A program made the position numbers and the translations under genes. 64,000 bases of DNA, from NCBI GenBank assembly GCA_028688145.1, contig JAQTYU010000004.1, positions 16,455 through 80,454 of the forward strand. Direction: 5' to 3'. Below the pieces are notes generated by a model. It saw only the letters and a list, made by a program, of their open reading frames with translations. It did no database searches and had not been told where the DNA came from. Of this stretch, positions 26,793 through 37,900 are shown piece by piece; within the stretch, counting starts at the first letter, position 1; each line of letters starts with the position of its first letter. The DNA is from Thiotrichaceae bacterium. Lineage in GTDB: Bacteria; Pseudomonadota; Gammaproteobacteria; Beggiatoales; Beggiatoaceae.

Positions 26793-29434
26793 TATTAGAA
26801 ACCAACATCGCGTACCGCTTCACTTTTTACGTGTTCATTATCAGTTGCGTCATTACCTTACTCACGACCTCTATCCAGTTATATACTTATTACTTACAAG
26901 ATATTGACAGGATTTATGAACGTACTCAGGAAGTTAAAACTTCTTATTTAGAAAGTATTCAGCAAAGCGTATGGGTCTATAACGAACACCAATTAAAAGC
27001 TTTACTCAAAGGCATCTCGCACTTACCTGATGTGCAATATGTCGCGATGGAATTTCCTGATAAAACTAAAAATATTATCGAAGGCAGTTATAGTAATGAA
27101 GATATTGTTCCCTATGAAGAATTAATTCGTTATGAATATGACCCTGACCAGCAAATTTTAGCTAAATTACGGGTGATTTTCAGCCTGAAAAATGTGTATA
27201 ACCGTTTGAAATATAAAATTGTGGTGGTGTTGATGACTAACGCCGCCAGTATTGCCTTTTTAGCGATTTTAACGCTGTTAGTTTTCAATTGGATGATCGG
27301 GCGGCATTTGAATCGAATTGCTAATTATACCGAACATTTAGATTTAGAACATTTTGACAGCATTCTTGATTTAGAACGTCCCCACCGCCACGAAGACACG
27401 CCTGATGAATTGGAACATGTGGTCAGTGCAATCAATAGTATGCGGATTAATTTACAACGCTCTTACACAGGATTGTGTGACAGCGAACAAGACACCCGCA
27501 GTTTATTAAAATCCTCGCTGGTGGGTTTGGCGTTGTGGCGGGTGGAAACGGGGCAGTTTGAAACGGTGAATCCTGCTTACGCGCAATTGATGGGCTACAA
27601 CGTCAGCGACGTATTAAAGCAAACTTATTGGGATGTGGTGGTTGAAGAAAATGTGAACACCGCCCGCGCCGAGTTGCAAGCCCTGAAAACGGGCGAGCGT
27701 TACGGGCCTTATGAAAAAGAATACCGTCATCGCGATGGTTTTTATGTGCCTGTGCGCTTATCAGCGATTATTATCGACCGGGGCGGTGAACGCTTCGTAT
27801 GGCTAAACGTTGAAGATATTACTCAACAAAAACGCGCCGCCTCAGAATTGCGGATTGCCAAGCAAAAGGCGGAAGAAGCCAATCTCGCGAAGAGCCAATT
27901 CCTTGCCAATATGAGCCATGAATTGCGTACCCCGATGAATGCCATTATCGGCTACAGCGAGATGTTGGATGAAGAATTGCGCGATATTGAAGTCAGTGCG
28001 GGCGTGTTGCAAGATGTGAAAAATATCCAAGGCGCAGCGCGGCATTTACTCGGCTTAATCAATGATATTTTAGATATTTCTAAGATTGAAGCAGGGAAAA
28101 TGGATTTATATGTGGAAGGTTTTAATTTAGAATCCATGTTACAAAATGTGGTTTCCACGATTCAGCCTTTGATTGATAATCGCGCCAATACCCTGCATTT
28201 GCAGTATGAAAAAGATTTGGGTGAGATGAACAGCGATTTGACCAAAGTACGGCAAATCTTGCTAAATTTACTCAGCAATGCGTCTAAATTCAGTGAACAA
28301 GGTATCATTAGCCTTGAAGTGCAACGGGTGTTAGAAGAAGGTGAATGGATTGTATTTCGAGTCAATGACGATGGCATTGGTATGACCCTAGACCAACAAT
28401 CCAAACTGTTCCAGAGTTTTTCACAAGCCGATGCCTCAACCACCCGTAAATATGGCGGCACGGGCTTAGGGCTTGCGATTACCAAACATTTCACCCAAAT
28501 GTTGGGCGGCACGATTGTAGTCGAAAGTGAATTTGGCAAGGGCAGCAGTTTCGTGGTGAAATTGCCCGCCACGATTAAGGCGCAAAAACGCATTCACACC
28601 TTGCCTGAAATTGAAAATACCTTGGCTTCTTATCAGCAAGTGAACACAAGCTCACCTTCTGAAAGTGGTATTGTGTTGGTGATTGATGATGATTCTTCGG
28701 CGCGGGATTTGTTAAAAACCTATCTCGGCAAAATCGGCTATCAAGTCGCTGCTGCTGAAAATGGGCAGGAAGGTTTAAAATTAGCGCGAAAACTGCGCCC
28801 CAATGCGATTACGTTAGATGTGATGATGCCGAATATGGATGGCTGGCAAGTTTTAACCCAGCTCAAAGCCGATCCTGATTTAGCGCATATTCCTGTGATT
28901 ATGCTCACGATTATGGAAGATAAAGATTTAGGCTATTCTTTGGGCGCGTCTGAATACTTGATTAAACCCGTCAGCCGCGACCAATTGGCAACGGTGTTGC
29001 GTAAATATCGCGTCGAAAAAGCGTCTTGCACGGTGATGATTGTTGAAGATGACACCGCCACCCGTGAAATGATGGTACGTATGTTGAATAAAACTCATTG
29101 GAATGTGATTGAAGCGACCAATGGGATGAAAGCTTTAGAATGTTTACAAACACGTAGACCTGACTTAATTTTATTGGATTTAATGATGCCAGAAATGGAT
29201 GGTTTTGAATTTATTGCACAATTGCGCCAACAAAGCGAATGGGCTGATATTCCTGTGGTGGTGTTGACCGCCAAAGATATTACCATGGAAGATCGGATTT
29301 GGCTGAGCAATCGCGTGGATACCGTGTTCCAAAAAGGGGCATATCGACGTGAAGAATTATTAGTGGAATTGCGCCAATTACTAATGAATGCGACTTCAAA
29401 ACGCCTGAATTATGGACGTTTAATGCAGCAATGA
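26768..29434 (+). CDS. Hybrid sensor histidine kinase with PAS and two receiver domains
   Basis: A membrane-bound phosphorelay kinase of about 888 residues. No ATG start exists: GTG at 26744, GTG at 26768 and TTG at 26780 are all in frame, and 26768 is a compromise. The order is transmembrane helix ([21 protein letters not shown]), periplasmic domain, second helix plus HAMP ([15 protein letters not shown]), PAS with PAC (about 255-365), HisKA ([19 protein letters not shown]), HATPase_c ([22 protein letters not shown]), then two REC domains with [10 protein letters not shown] and [10 protein letters not shown] phosphoacceptors. There is no Hpt domain, so phosphotransfer to another protein is expected. 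The stop overlaps rlmE by four bases. Confidence 0.88.
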   Translation: MRTPLKIKLLETNIAYRFTFYVFIISCVITLLTTSIQLYTYYLQDIDRIYERTQEVKTSYLESIQQSVWVYNEHQLKALLKGISHLPDVQYVAMEFPDKTKNIIEGSYSNEDIVPYEELIRYEYDPDQQILAKLRVIFSLKNVYNRLKYKIVVVLMTNAASIAFLAILTLLVFNWMIGRHLNRIANYTEHLDLEHFDSILDLERPHRHEDTPDELEHVVSAINSMRINLQRSYTGLCDSEQDTRSLLKSSLVGLALWRVETGQFETVNPAYAQLMGYNVSDVLKQTYWDVVVEENVNTARAELQALKTGERYGPYEKEYRHRDGFYVPVRLSAIIIDRGGERFVWLNVEDITQQKRAASELRIAKQKAEEANLAKSQFLANMSHELRTPMNAIIGYSEMLDEELRDIEVSAGVLQDVKNIQGAARHLLGLINDILDISKIEAGKMDLYVEGFNLESMLQNVVSTIQPLIDNRANTLHLQYEKDLGEMNSDLTKVRQILLNLLSNASKFSEQGIISLEVQRVLEEGEWIVFRVNDDGIGMTLDQQSKLFQSFSQADASTTRKYGGTGLGLAITKHFTQMLGGTIVVESEFGKGSSFVVKLPATIKAQKRIHTLPEIENTLASYQQVNTSSPSESGIVLVIDDDSSARDLLKTYLGKIGYQVAAAENGQEGLKLARKLRPNAITLDVMMPNMDGWQVLTQLKADPDLAHIPVIMLTIMEDKDLGYSLGASEYLIKPVSRDQLATVLRKYRVEKASCTVMIVEDDTATREMMVRMLNKTHWNVIEATNGMKALECLQTRRPDLILLDLMMPEMDGFEFIAQLRQQSEWADIPVVVLTAKDITMEDRIWLSNRVDTVFQKGAYRREELLVELRQLLMNATSKRLNYGRLMQQ

Positions 29435-30054
29435 GTAAATTAACCCAAAGTAGTCAACGTTGGTTACAAGAACATGCCAACGATCAATATGTTAAACAAG
29501 CGCAAAAAGAAGGGTATCGTTCCCGTGCCGTGTACAAATTGGCACAATTAGACGAACGTGATCGTTTATTCTACCCCAATATGACGATTATCGACCTGGG
29601 TGCAGCCCCTGGGGGCTGGTCACAATGGGCGCAGCAACGTCTACAAAAACAGTGCAGAATTTTTGCCTTAGATATTTTGCCGATGGAAGCCTTACCCGAT
29701 GTCAGCTTTCTTCAAGGGGATTTCCGTGAAGAAGCCGTGCTCAATCAACTTTTAGAATTGCTCGGACAACAAAAAGCTAATCTTGTAATGTCGGATATGG
29801 CACCCAATATGAGTGGTGTAAGAGCCGTTGATCAACCATCCAGCATGTATCTTGCCGAACTCGCTCGCGACCTCGCCTTTGAAGTGCTCGCGCCGAAGGG
29901 TGATTTTGTCAGCAAATTATTTCAGGGCGAGGGTTTTGATGAATATATCCGCAGCTTACGGACACGATTTAAACAAGTGTTGATTCGTAAACCCGATGCC
30001 TCGCGGGCGCGCTCCGCTGAAGTCTACGCGCTTGCCAGACAATACACCCCTTAG
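29431..30054 (+). CDS. rlmE: 23S rRNA 2'-O-methyltransferase RlmE (FtsJ/RrmJ)
   Basis: A 207-residue SAM-dependent methyltransferase for U2552 of 23S rRNA. It begins with the RrmJ-type [23 protein letters not shown] start (key K and catalytic KDK pattern); the SAM-binding loop is [13 protein letters not shown], the catalytic Asp is in [10 protein letters not shown] and the C-terminal Lys in [12 protein letters not shown]. It starts inside the stop of the kinase (ATGA) yet its natural partner is ftsH downstream; rlmE-ftsH is a conserved heat-shock gene pair in gammaproteobacteria. Confidence 0.96.
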   Translation: MSKLTQSSQRWLQEHANDQYVKQAQKEGYRSRAVYKLAQLDERDRLFYPNMTIIDLGAAPGGWSQWAQQRLQKQCRIFALDILPMEALPDVSFLQGDFREEAVLNQLLELLGQQKANLVMSDMAPNMSGVRAVDQPSSMYLAELARDLAFEVLAPKGDFVSKLFQGEGFDEYIRSLRTRFKQVLIRKPDASRARSAEVYALARQYTP

Positions 30055-30149
30055 TTATAGTAACTCTCAACTTGTCTGGCAATATGTCCAGATAATCTAC
30101 CGATATTTTTAACTTGAAAGCTGTCTGACAGCAAAATGAGGCTTTATCC

Positions 30150-32081
30150 GTGAACGACATGGTAAAAAATCTCTTACTCTGGGTCGTGATTGCATTAGTG
30201 TTGATGATGGTGTTTAACAACTTTGGCCCTCGCAACAATGCTTCACAAGCGCTTGATTACTCAGAATTCATTACGGATGTTCAACAAGGACGTGTTCAAA
30301 AAGTGGTGATTGAAGGTCGCACCATTCGCGGCATTAAAACTACAGGCGAACATTTTGTCACCTACAATCCCGGCGACAATGGTTTAGTCGGTGATTTACT
30401 GAAGGCAAAAGTCCAAGTGGATTCACGTCCACCTGAACAACAATCGGTGCTGATGCAAATCTTCATTTCATGGTTTCCGATGTTATTGTTGTTTGGGGTG
30501 TTGGTATTTTTTATGCGCCAAATGCAAGGCGGCGGTGGACGCGGTGCGCTTTCCTTTGGGAAAAGCCGTGCACGCATGATTGAAGAAGATCAGATTAAAA
30601 TCACTTTTGCGGATGTGGCAGGGGTGGATGAAGCTAAAGAAGAAGTGAAAGAATTGGTGGATTTTTTACGCGATCCCGGCAAATTCCAAAACTTGGGTGG
30701 CAAGATTCCGCGCGGGGTATTGATGGTGGGTTCACCTGGGACGGGTAAAACCTTGCTTGCTAAAGCGATTGCAGGCGAGGCAAAAGTTCCCTTTTTCACG
30801 ATTTCAGGTTCTGATTTCGTCGAAATGTTTGTCGGCGTGGGCGCATCTCGGGTGCGTGACATGTTTGAACAAGCCAAAAAACACGCACCTTGTATCATTT
30901 TCATCGATGAAATTGACGCAGTGGGTCGGCACCGTGGCGCAGGTTTGGGCGGCGGTCATGATGAACGCGAACAAACTTTGAACCAATTATTGGTGGAAAT
31001 GGACGGCTTTGAAGGCAGCGAAGGCGTGATTGTGATCGCCGCAACCAACCGCCCTGACGTATTAGACCCTGCGTTATTGCGTCCTGGCCGTTTTGACCGT
31101 CAGGTCGTGGTGCCTTTGCCTGATGTGCGCGGTCGTGAACAAATTCTGAAAGTTCACATGCGCAAAGTGCCTTTATCTGATGATGTGGAAGCCAATTTGA
31201 TTGCACGCGGTACGCCCGGATTTTCAGGCGCGGATTTGGCAAACTTGGTGAATGAAGCGGCATTGTTTGCGGCGCGTGCCAATAAGCGCGTGGTGGAAAT
31301 GCTCGATTTTGAAAAAGCCAAAGATAAAATCATGATGGGTACGGAACGCCGTTCGATGGTGATGAGTGACGATGAAAAGCGTAACACCGCTTATCATGAA
31401 GCGGGTCATGCGATTGTGGGTTATTTAGTGCCCTCCAGCGACCCTGTGTACAAAGTCACGATTATTCCTCGTGGGCGGGCGTTGGGTGTGACCATGTTCT
31501 TGCCTGAAGCGGATCGTTACAGTTACAGCAAGCAACGTTTAGAAAGCCAAATTTCTCGTTTGTTCGGGGGGCGTATTGCAGAAGAGCTGATTTTTGGCGC
31601 GGATGCGGTGACCACGGGCGCAAGTAATGATATTCAGCGTGCCACGGAATTGGCGCGAAATATGGTTACGAAGTGGGGCTTGTCGGAACGTTTAGGACCT
31701 TTGACTTATGGCGAAGATGATGGCGAAGTGTTTTTAGGGCATTCCGTGACTCATCATAAGTTGGTGTCTGATGAAACCGCGCATTTGATTGATGAAGAAA
31801 TTCGTTCTTTGATTGATAGCAATTATGCACGCGCTCATAGTATTTTAACTGAGCATATCAATGTATTGCATCTTATGGCAGCGGCTTTGATGAAGTATGA
31901 AACGATTGACAGTGAACAAATTACCGATTTGATGGCAGGCAGAACACCTAAACCGCCTAAGGATTGGACGGACACTGACAGCGGTTCTAAAGTGCAAAGC
32001 AACACGCCGCCTTCTGCGGGTGAAAGTGCTGAAGTGACTCCACCTACGGCTCAAATTGGGGGCACGGCGAGTTCTTTGTAA
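30150..32081 (+). CDS. ftsH: ATP-dependent zinc metalloprotease FtsH
   Basis: A 643-residue hexameric membrane AAA+ protease that degrades misfolded membrane proteins and regulators. The GTG start at 30150 is chosen: TGAGG lies eight bases upstream and the resulting [15 protein letters not shown] start matches Pseudomonas FtsH. Two membrane helices (residues 5-22 and 105-125) flank the periplasmic domain. Walker A is GSPGTGKT, Walker [12 protein letters not shown], the second region of homology [19 protein letters not shown], and the zinc site HEAGH. Length is typical. Confidence 0.97.
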   Translation: MNDMVKNLLLWVVIALVLMMVFNNFGPRNNASQALDYSEFITDVQQGRVQKVVIEGRTIRGIKTTGEHFVTYNPGDNGLVGDLLKAKVQVDSRPPEQQSVLMQIFISWFPMLLLFGVLVFFMRQMQGGGGRGALSFGKSRARMIEEDQIKITFADVAGVDEAKEEVKELVDFLRDPGKFQNLGGKIPRGVLMVGSPGTGKTLLAKAIAGEAKVPFFTISGSDFVEMFVGVGASRVRDMFEQAKKHAPCIIFIDEIDAVGRHRGAGLGGGHDEREQTLNQLLVEMDGFEGSEGVIVIAATNRPDVLDPALLRPGRFDRQVVVPLPDVRGREQILKVHMRKVPLSDDVEANLIARGTPGFSGADLANLVNEAALFAARANKRVVEMLDFEKAKDKIMMGTERRSMVMSDDEKRNTAYHEAGHAIVGYLVPSSDPVYKVTIIPRGRALGVTMFLPEADRYSYSKQRLESQISRLFGGRIAEELIFGADAVTTGASNDIQRATELARNMVTKWGLSERLGPLTYGEDDGEVFLGHSVTHHKLVSDETAHLIDEEIRSLIDSNYARAHSILTEHINVLHLMAAALMKYETIDSEQITDLMAGRTPKPPKDWTDTDSGSKVQSNTPPSAGESAEVTPPTAQIGGTASSL

Positions 32082-32100
32082 CAGCCTGTTTTAAGATGTG

Positions 32101-32136
32101 AAAAAGCCTGCTGGAGAAATCTGGTGGGCTTTTTTG
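32101..32136 (+). terminator. Terminator after ftsH
   Basis: AAAAAGCC and GGGCTTTTTT form a stem around a ~17-base loop, with a T-rich 3' side, 20 bases beyond the ftsH stop. The following ~215 bases to 32353 hold no gene; a weak CGGTTG/CAACCG palindrome lies near 32208-32220. Confidence 0.75.
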
Positions 32137-32353
32137 TTTCTTGAAGCTGTGCTTAACTACAAAAATGAGGAATGAAGGTCAGGATTGATGGTTATTTAGG
32201 GTTACGGTTGGCAACCGAACTTACAGCGGCTACCATAATACCCCGCTATTTCTATAAACCCTTTGGAAATAGTTTTCCGTGGTTCTTCATCTCGTAATCA
32301 ACAGTAAAAAAATATAATATGAACCATCAAGTCACATCACGAAAGAAAAAATC

Positions 32354-33430
32354 ATGTCCATCGTGAAATCATTAAGCGTGTCGGGTTATAAATCGATTAA
32401 AGAATTAAAAAATTTTGAGCTGAGAAACTTAAATGTGTTAATCGGGGCAAATGGGGCGGGAAAGAGTAATTTTATCTCGCTATTTCGTTTGCTCAATGAA
32501 ATCTATGAACAGCAATTAGAGCTTTACGTTCAAAAACAAGGCGGTCCAGATGCTTTGCTGCATTTTGGGCGAGGAGTGACTGAACGTTTACATGCTGAGT
32601 TTTACTTTGGGCCTAACAGCTACGAATTCGATTTAATTCCATCTGTGGATAATCTACTGATTTTTGAACGTGAATATGCTGGGTTTAGTGGTGATCGTGG
32701 TAATTTTGGAATACCTTTCATGAAAGGAAATAGGGAGTCTGGACTTAAAAATTCAAAAGAAAAAATTGCGTTATTTACAAGTCGGGGAATAAACAATTGG
32801 CGTGTTTACCATTTCCACGACACCAGCGAAACTGCAAAAGTTAAACAGCGTCACGCCAGCAATGATAATTTACAGTTGAAAAATGATGCAGCAAATTTAG
32901 CAGCCTATTTACGAATGCTTTATGAAAAGTATCCTTCAGAATATCAAAGAATTGTTGAAACGATTCGCCTAGTGCTGCCCTTTTTTCATGATTTTGTGTA
33001 TCGGCAAGGAACACAAGATTATGTTGAATTGGAATGGTTTCAAACGGGAAAATTAGACACGCCTTTCAAAGCGCATCGATTATCGGATGGTAGTTTGCGT
33101 TTTATCTGTTTAATGACTCTGTTATTGCAGCCTATCTCATTGTTACCTCAAACGATTTTGATTGATGAACCCGAGTTAGGTTTGCATCCGTATGCAATCA
33201 GCGTATTTGCTGATGTGTGTAAACAGGTTGCAGAGCGACGGCAATTAATTATTTCGACGCAATCTGTTGAATTGGTTAATGAACTCTCGCCCGAAGATGT
33301 GATCGTGGTCGATCAAGAAAATGATGCGTCTACTTTTCGTCGTTATACCGAAGCAGAACTTGCGGGTTGGTTAGAAGAATATGCGATGGGGGAACTTTGG
33401 AAACGCAATATTTTAGGCGGGAGACCATAA
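32354..33430 (+). CDS. AAA_21 family ATPase, first gene of an ATPase/DUF4276 pair
   Basis: A 358-residue SMC/ABC-like ATPase. The opening LSVSGYKSIKELKNFELRNL is the standard first strand and helix; Walker A is GANGAGKS (31-38), the signature-like segment is LSDGSLRF, and Walker B is TILIDEPELGLHP with an intact D271-E272. The switch segment is IISTQSVELVN. It is separated by three bases from the next gene, a DUF4276 protein. This is a known type of two-gene module seen in genomic islands and is related to OLD-type defence systems; defence function is inferred. Confidence 0.85.
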   Translation: MSIVKSLSVSGYKSIKELKNFELRNLNVLIGANGAGKSNFISLFRLLNEIYEQQLELYVQKQGGPDALLHFGRGVTERLHAEFYFGPNSYEFDLIPSVDNLLIFEREYAGFSGDRGNFGIPFMKGNRESGLKNSKEKIALFTSRGINNWRVYHFHDTSETAKVKQRHASNDNLQLKNDAANLAAYLRMLYEKYPSEYQRIVETIRLVLPFFHDFVYRQGTQDYVELEWFQTGKLDTPFKAHRLSDGSLRFICLMTLLLQPISLLPQTILIDEPELGLHPYAISVFADVCKQVAERRQLIISTQSVELVNELSPEDVIVVDQENDASTFRRYTEAELAGWLEEYAMGELWKRNILGGRP

Positions 33431-33433
33431 AAC

Positions 33434-34108
33434 GTGATCGAAGTTATTGTGTTCGCAGAGGGACAAACTGAAGAACAGTTTATTAAAACCTTGGTTGCAC
33501 CCGCCTTAAACCATTTACAAGTTTATGTAAAACCTCAATTATTAAATACCTCTCGTGATAATAAAGGCGGAGCATTATCATTTGAACGGCTCAAAATGAA
33601 TGCCCGAAATACACTTAGACAACATCACAATGCAATTTTGACAACACTGATTGATTTATACGCGCTAGATACCAGCTTTCCCGAGTTTGAAAAAGCGAAA
33701 TTATGTCCTGATGTTTATTCACGCGTTGAACACTTAGAAATCGCTTTGCATGATGCCATTGTTAAAGCAGTCGAATGTCGTCCAGATCGTTTTATTGCAT
33801 ATATTCAACCTTATGAATTTGAAGGTTTACTGTTTTCAGATGTTGCTACTTTAAGCAAAGTAGAACCTAATTGGGTGAACAGTTTCTCCAAATTGGAACA
33901 GGTTTATACTGCTTTTGAAACTCCAGAGCATATCAATGATGGATATGACACTAAACCCTCGAAACGACTAGAAAATTTACTGAATCCGAAATATAAGAAA
34001 ACTAGACACGGCCCACTGGCTGCTAAAAAGATTACTCTTGAAGTGATTGAACGAGAATGTCGTCATTTTAAAGAATGGATGGATAAGTTGAGAGCTTTGA
34101 CAAATTGA
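33434..34108 (+). CDS. DUF4276 (TOPRIM-fold) protein partner of the AAA_21 ATPase
   Basis: A 224-residue protein of the DUF4276 family. The acidic N-terminal motif VFAEGQTEEQF (E9), the block TTLIDLYALD (D74, D79) and IQPYEFEGLLFSD (E128, E130) are the family's conserved features and together resemble the Mg-binding residues of TOPRIM nucleases. It starts with GTG three bases after the ATPase stop, and GGGAG precedes it, so the pair is co-translated. The probable role is the nuclease or effector half of a defence module. A MazEF pair lies convergent just downstream. Confidence 0.85.
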   Translation: MIEVIVFAEGQTEEQFIKTLVAPALNHLQVYVKPQLLNTSRDNKGGALSFERLKMNARNTLRQHHNAILTTLIDLYALDTSFPEFEKAKLCPDVYSRVEHLEIALHDAIVKAVECRPDRFIAYIQPYEFEGLLFSDVATLSKVEPNWVNSFSKLEQVYTAFETPEHINDGYDTKPSKRLENLLNPKYKKTRHGPLAAKKITLEVIERECRHFKEWMDKLRALTN

Positions 34109-34214
34109 TTTTTATGGATAATTATGAAATTACAACAAGATATGTAATGGATTATAACCCCGACTGGAACATTTGAGAATGTCAGAATAAGCAGCAACGT
34201 TACGGTACAGATCA

Positions 34215-34541
34215 TCACGCCGCAAACATTTCCTGCAACACATTAATCACTGCTTGCTGTTCTTGAGCTGCAATATAACCCAATGATTTAATTAGGCGAC
34301 TTTTATCAACTGTGCGCAATTGATCTAATACAATTTGAGCCGTCTTTCCTTCAAACACACAAGCAATCCGAGTCGGATAATTGCCACGAATGACTGTCGT
34401 CAGCGGTGCAATAATCACAGTGGCAATATTGAGATTCATCTCATCGGGAGAAATAATTAAACAAGGACGTGTTTTCTTAATTTCCGTGCCCACGGTCGGA
34501 TCAAGGTTCACCAAAAACACCTCAAAACGAGTCACTCGCAT
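34215..34541 (-). CDS. mazF: MazF/PemK-type endoribonuclease toxin
   Basis: A 108-residue mRNA interferase of the MazF/PemK family. The motifs RFEVFLVNLDPTVGTEIKKTRPCLIIS (in part, with the conserved Arg and Pro of the nucleic-acid groove), VIIAPLTT and VLDQLRTVDKSRL are all diagnostic. The start at 34541 (MRVTRFE) is preferred to one four codons earlier; either way it overlaps the antitoxin gene, giving 10 bases of overlap with the chosen start. It is expressed with and inhibited by the upstream MazE-like protein. Confidence 0.92.
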   Translation of the reverse strand: MRVTRFEVFLVNLDPTVGTEIKKTRPCLIISPDEMNLNIATVIIAPLTTVIRGNYPTRIACVFEGKTAQIVLDQLRTVDKSRLIKSLGYIAAQEQQAVINVLQEMFAA

Positions 34542-34801
34542 GACCATTGCCATTCATCTTCCCAATCAGTGCTCAATAGCGCAGTGTCCAACAATTGATC
34601 ATCACTGTTATGTGCCATTTGTTTAAATGCCGCATCCCAGCCTTGTCGTGTGGAACTGACTTGCCGTAATACCAGCGCATTATCAACAACTTCAATACTT
34701 AACTTACCCGTCAAATCAACTTGTTGTAATAACACTTTGGGAATACGTATTCCTTGTGAATTGCCAATTTTAAACAAATGTGTTTCGTATGGTTTACTCA
34801 T
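34532..34801 (-). CDS. mazE: MazE-type antitoxin (AbrB/SpoVT DNA-binding)
   Basis: An 89-residue antitoxin. The N-terminal swapped-hairpin DNA-binding domain is visible in FKIGNSQGIRIPKVLLQQ and LSIEVVDNALVLR; the acidic, Trp-rich C-terminus (STDWEDEWQW) is the toxin-neutralising tail. It precedes and overlaps mazF in the standard antitoxin-toxin order and presumably represses its own promoter in the AT-rich ~155 bases upstream (34802-34956). Confidence 0.92.
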   Translation of the reverse strand: MSKPYETHLFKIGNSQGIRIPKVLLQQVDLTGKLSIEVVDNALVLRQVSSTRQGWDAAFKQMAHNSDDQLLDTALLSTDWEDEWQWSCE

Positions 34802-34956
34802 ACTTGCTCATTTCCAAAGAGATTATGTAATTACATTGTATATCCATATTTGTAAGCCGTCAAAATGGAAAGTGCGTGTTAATAGGGTATGCTGAGGCAC
34901 GAAGCGCATCATTCGAGTGAGAATTACCAATCTCGATTGATGCGCCTCCTATTGTC

Positions 34957-37900
34957 CTAAGTAACCTCAGTACTCGCAGCAACCACGCCCCGTTTACGCA
35001 CACTGCGTTTCCACAACAACTGTGCACTGAAACACCGCCACGCCCAAGGTAACCACCGCAGCATCGCCGTTGCCAACCACAAGGCCCACGCCAGCATAAA
35101 AATGCGGTAATAATACAAAGGAATCGAAATCACCCACGATTGCGGCAACTGCGCCCCGATGCGGTCTTGATACCAATGCAAGAAATTCCCGTGCGAACCA
35201 TTGCCTGCAATATACATTCTGGGCTGTCCGAGCAAGCCTTTTTCAATCGCCCACACCAAACCCACCAAAGCGAAGAAACTTAAACCCAGCAAACCCAGTT
35301 GAATAACATTGAATTTCCACGGACGAAAATCTTCAGGTTTTAACTGCGCCCGCGCTCCCAACGCGAAAAACCATCCAATCACACACAATGCATAACTGAT
35401 TGGAATTTGCGTGAGCACCAGGCATAAAAGTAGCCAATGCCCCGTTTTCAAAGGCGTAATATGGGTTCTGCCCAAAGCAAGCGCGAGCACAATCACCACC
35501 GCCAAAATGCCCCAGAAAAACACCGCTGCCCCAATTCCCACACCGCCCACCGCCAAAATCCAGCGTTCATGTGGCGTATTCAAATATAAGTGACTGTTGA
35601 CGCTTTCCATGCCCAAATCCACCACAGGCGTTTGCGTATAATTTTGAATACCTGTGGCTTGTCGAAACACAATTTCCGCCAGCTGTGAACCGGGCACTAG
35701 CGGCAATACCACTTTTTGACCTTCTTGGCGCAAAGGAATACTTTGTTGATTAATTTTCACACTTTGCACTTGGGCATCGCTCGGCAAAGTAATTGCGTGT
35801 TGACCGCCGCGACTGCTACGTAAATTCACCAGCAAACGACTGTCGGTGGTACGCAAGCCGTAATTCAAATGCAGTTCGCTGCGGTCTAAAGTGGTGACTT
35901 GTCCCGCCACTGCTTCGGGGCGCGTAATTTTCAATTCCACTTTTTCACCCGCCCACGGTCTCCATTCAGGCAGCCACCGCCCTTCACTATTTTGCTGGTG
36001 AATCATTGGGATGCCGCTGAGTTCCACATGCCAAATCGGGCTAATATCCAAACGCCACACTTCCACCGTATTCAAACTTTCAGGCGCGGTAAGTTGCAAT
36101 TGCGTTTGTTTAGTCAACACCGAACTCCAGCTAATTTCCTGTTGTTGGGGCGCGAGATTGACTTGCACTTTGCCATCATGAACTTGCGCATCTTCCTGTG
36201 TCACCGACTCGCCCGACAGCAAAGGAATATCCAACACCACCGCCGAACCCAAAGGCGACAAGCGCGTAATCTTGGTTTCCACTTGCCATTCCAAACCCAG
36301 CGACAAAGTGCGCTCAACTTGCAACAGCGGCGGTAAACTGCCCATGCTCAATTCTTGCGCCGCTTCTTTGCCCTGTTCGCGGGTAAATTGCAGTTGATTT
36401 TCCACACGCTGCCAACCTTGCAGCCCATCAACGCGCCATTCTTTGGCTTCCACACTGACATGCAACGGCTTCAAAGGTAAGGATAAAGTGAAACTTTGGT
36501 GATTCGGCAACGCGCCTTGTAAAAGTACGTCGTGAATGCCTTGTTCCACCCCCAGCCACAATTGCCCCGTTTCATCACGCCACAAAGTTTTTGCAGTTTC
36601 GCCATTCAGTAACACTTGCTGGGCGAGCCATTGTTGCGCATGACTGGGCAAAGGAATAAAAACCTGTTGCTGACTATGCACTTGCAAACGTATCCGCAAT
36701 TCTTTTGCGTTCAGTGTGGCGTGCATTTCCGCAATGCTCGCACAAGTTGGCAAACATTCGGGCGGCGCAAGCAGACGTTGCTGCAATTTGTCTAATAAAG
36801 GTTGTGGTGGAAATTCTTCAGCGAAACTGGGTTGTGGCAAACTGAATGCGCCCAGCGCGATTAACACCAAAATGCCTGAAAGATTTGCAGAAAATCTTAG
36901 CGGCGAAAGTTGAATTTTTCCAAAGGCTTGTACCAAGAAAAAGGCGGTTAAAACTAATAATAAAATCGATTGCCCAATCCCTAAAACCCCATTCCAAAAT
37001 GGTGAAATCAGCCAAAGTTTTAACTGTTCATCTTGGCGCACGGGTCCTTGCCAATGCAATTGAATCGCACGCCAATGCCATTGTGGCATTCCCTTGCCTG
37101 TTTGTACTTGGGCGTTGGGGTCAATTTCAACCAGCTTTTTGCGCTTTGCTTTGCTGACGGAATTATTAATAGTCCCACTCATCGAATTTGCCGCCGCGCC
37201 ACGACTGCTAAAAATATCACGCGAAGAAGGCAGGTCATAAAATTGGCTTTCGCCCACGGGCGGCGGTGGCGGTGCATTGAGCACATTTTCCGCTTCCATT
37301 GGCGCAGGGCTGGGAACTTGTTGTTGCATTTGAACAGCCTCATCTTTGGATTCAGGCATAGGCTTCGCAGGCGCAGACATTGCCGCAGTTTGCGGGCTAC
37401 CGCCGATGGAAGTAAATTGCATTTCTAATTGAGGATATAAACTTTGTCGAACCTGTTGCGCGACAAAGGGCAGGGCAATCAACAGCCACACCAATAAACT
37501 GATGTTGCGGTACGTTGTCACCCACGCCGCCAAACGTCCCAAACGCGGCAACACGCGTAATAAAGCAAAGGCAAACAATAAGTTAATCCAAATCCATTGC
37601 GGCGCATCGTTTTCGTGAAAAGTCAGGGTTAAAGTGAGCAAAGCCAAGCCGCCCCACAGCCCACCGTATAATTTACCAATCGCAACCCCGACGATTAACA
37701 CCGCGAATAAATCGAGCAAAGTCCAGCGTTGCAGCCAAGTTTCAGTGGCAGTGTCCACCGCTTCTGCGTGAAATAATCGCCAACCGGGCGGCAAATGTAA
37801 TTGTGCAGAAACTCGTTGAAAATCATGTTTCCAGCCCACGCTGGGCAATTCGTTCACCGCCTCTTCTAAACGGCTGTCGGCATCAAGCTGAACTTGTCCA

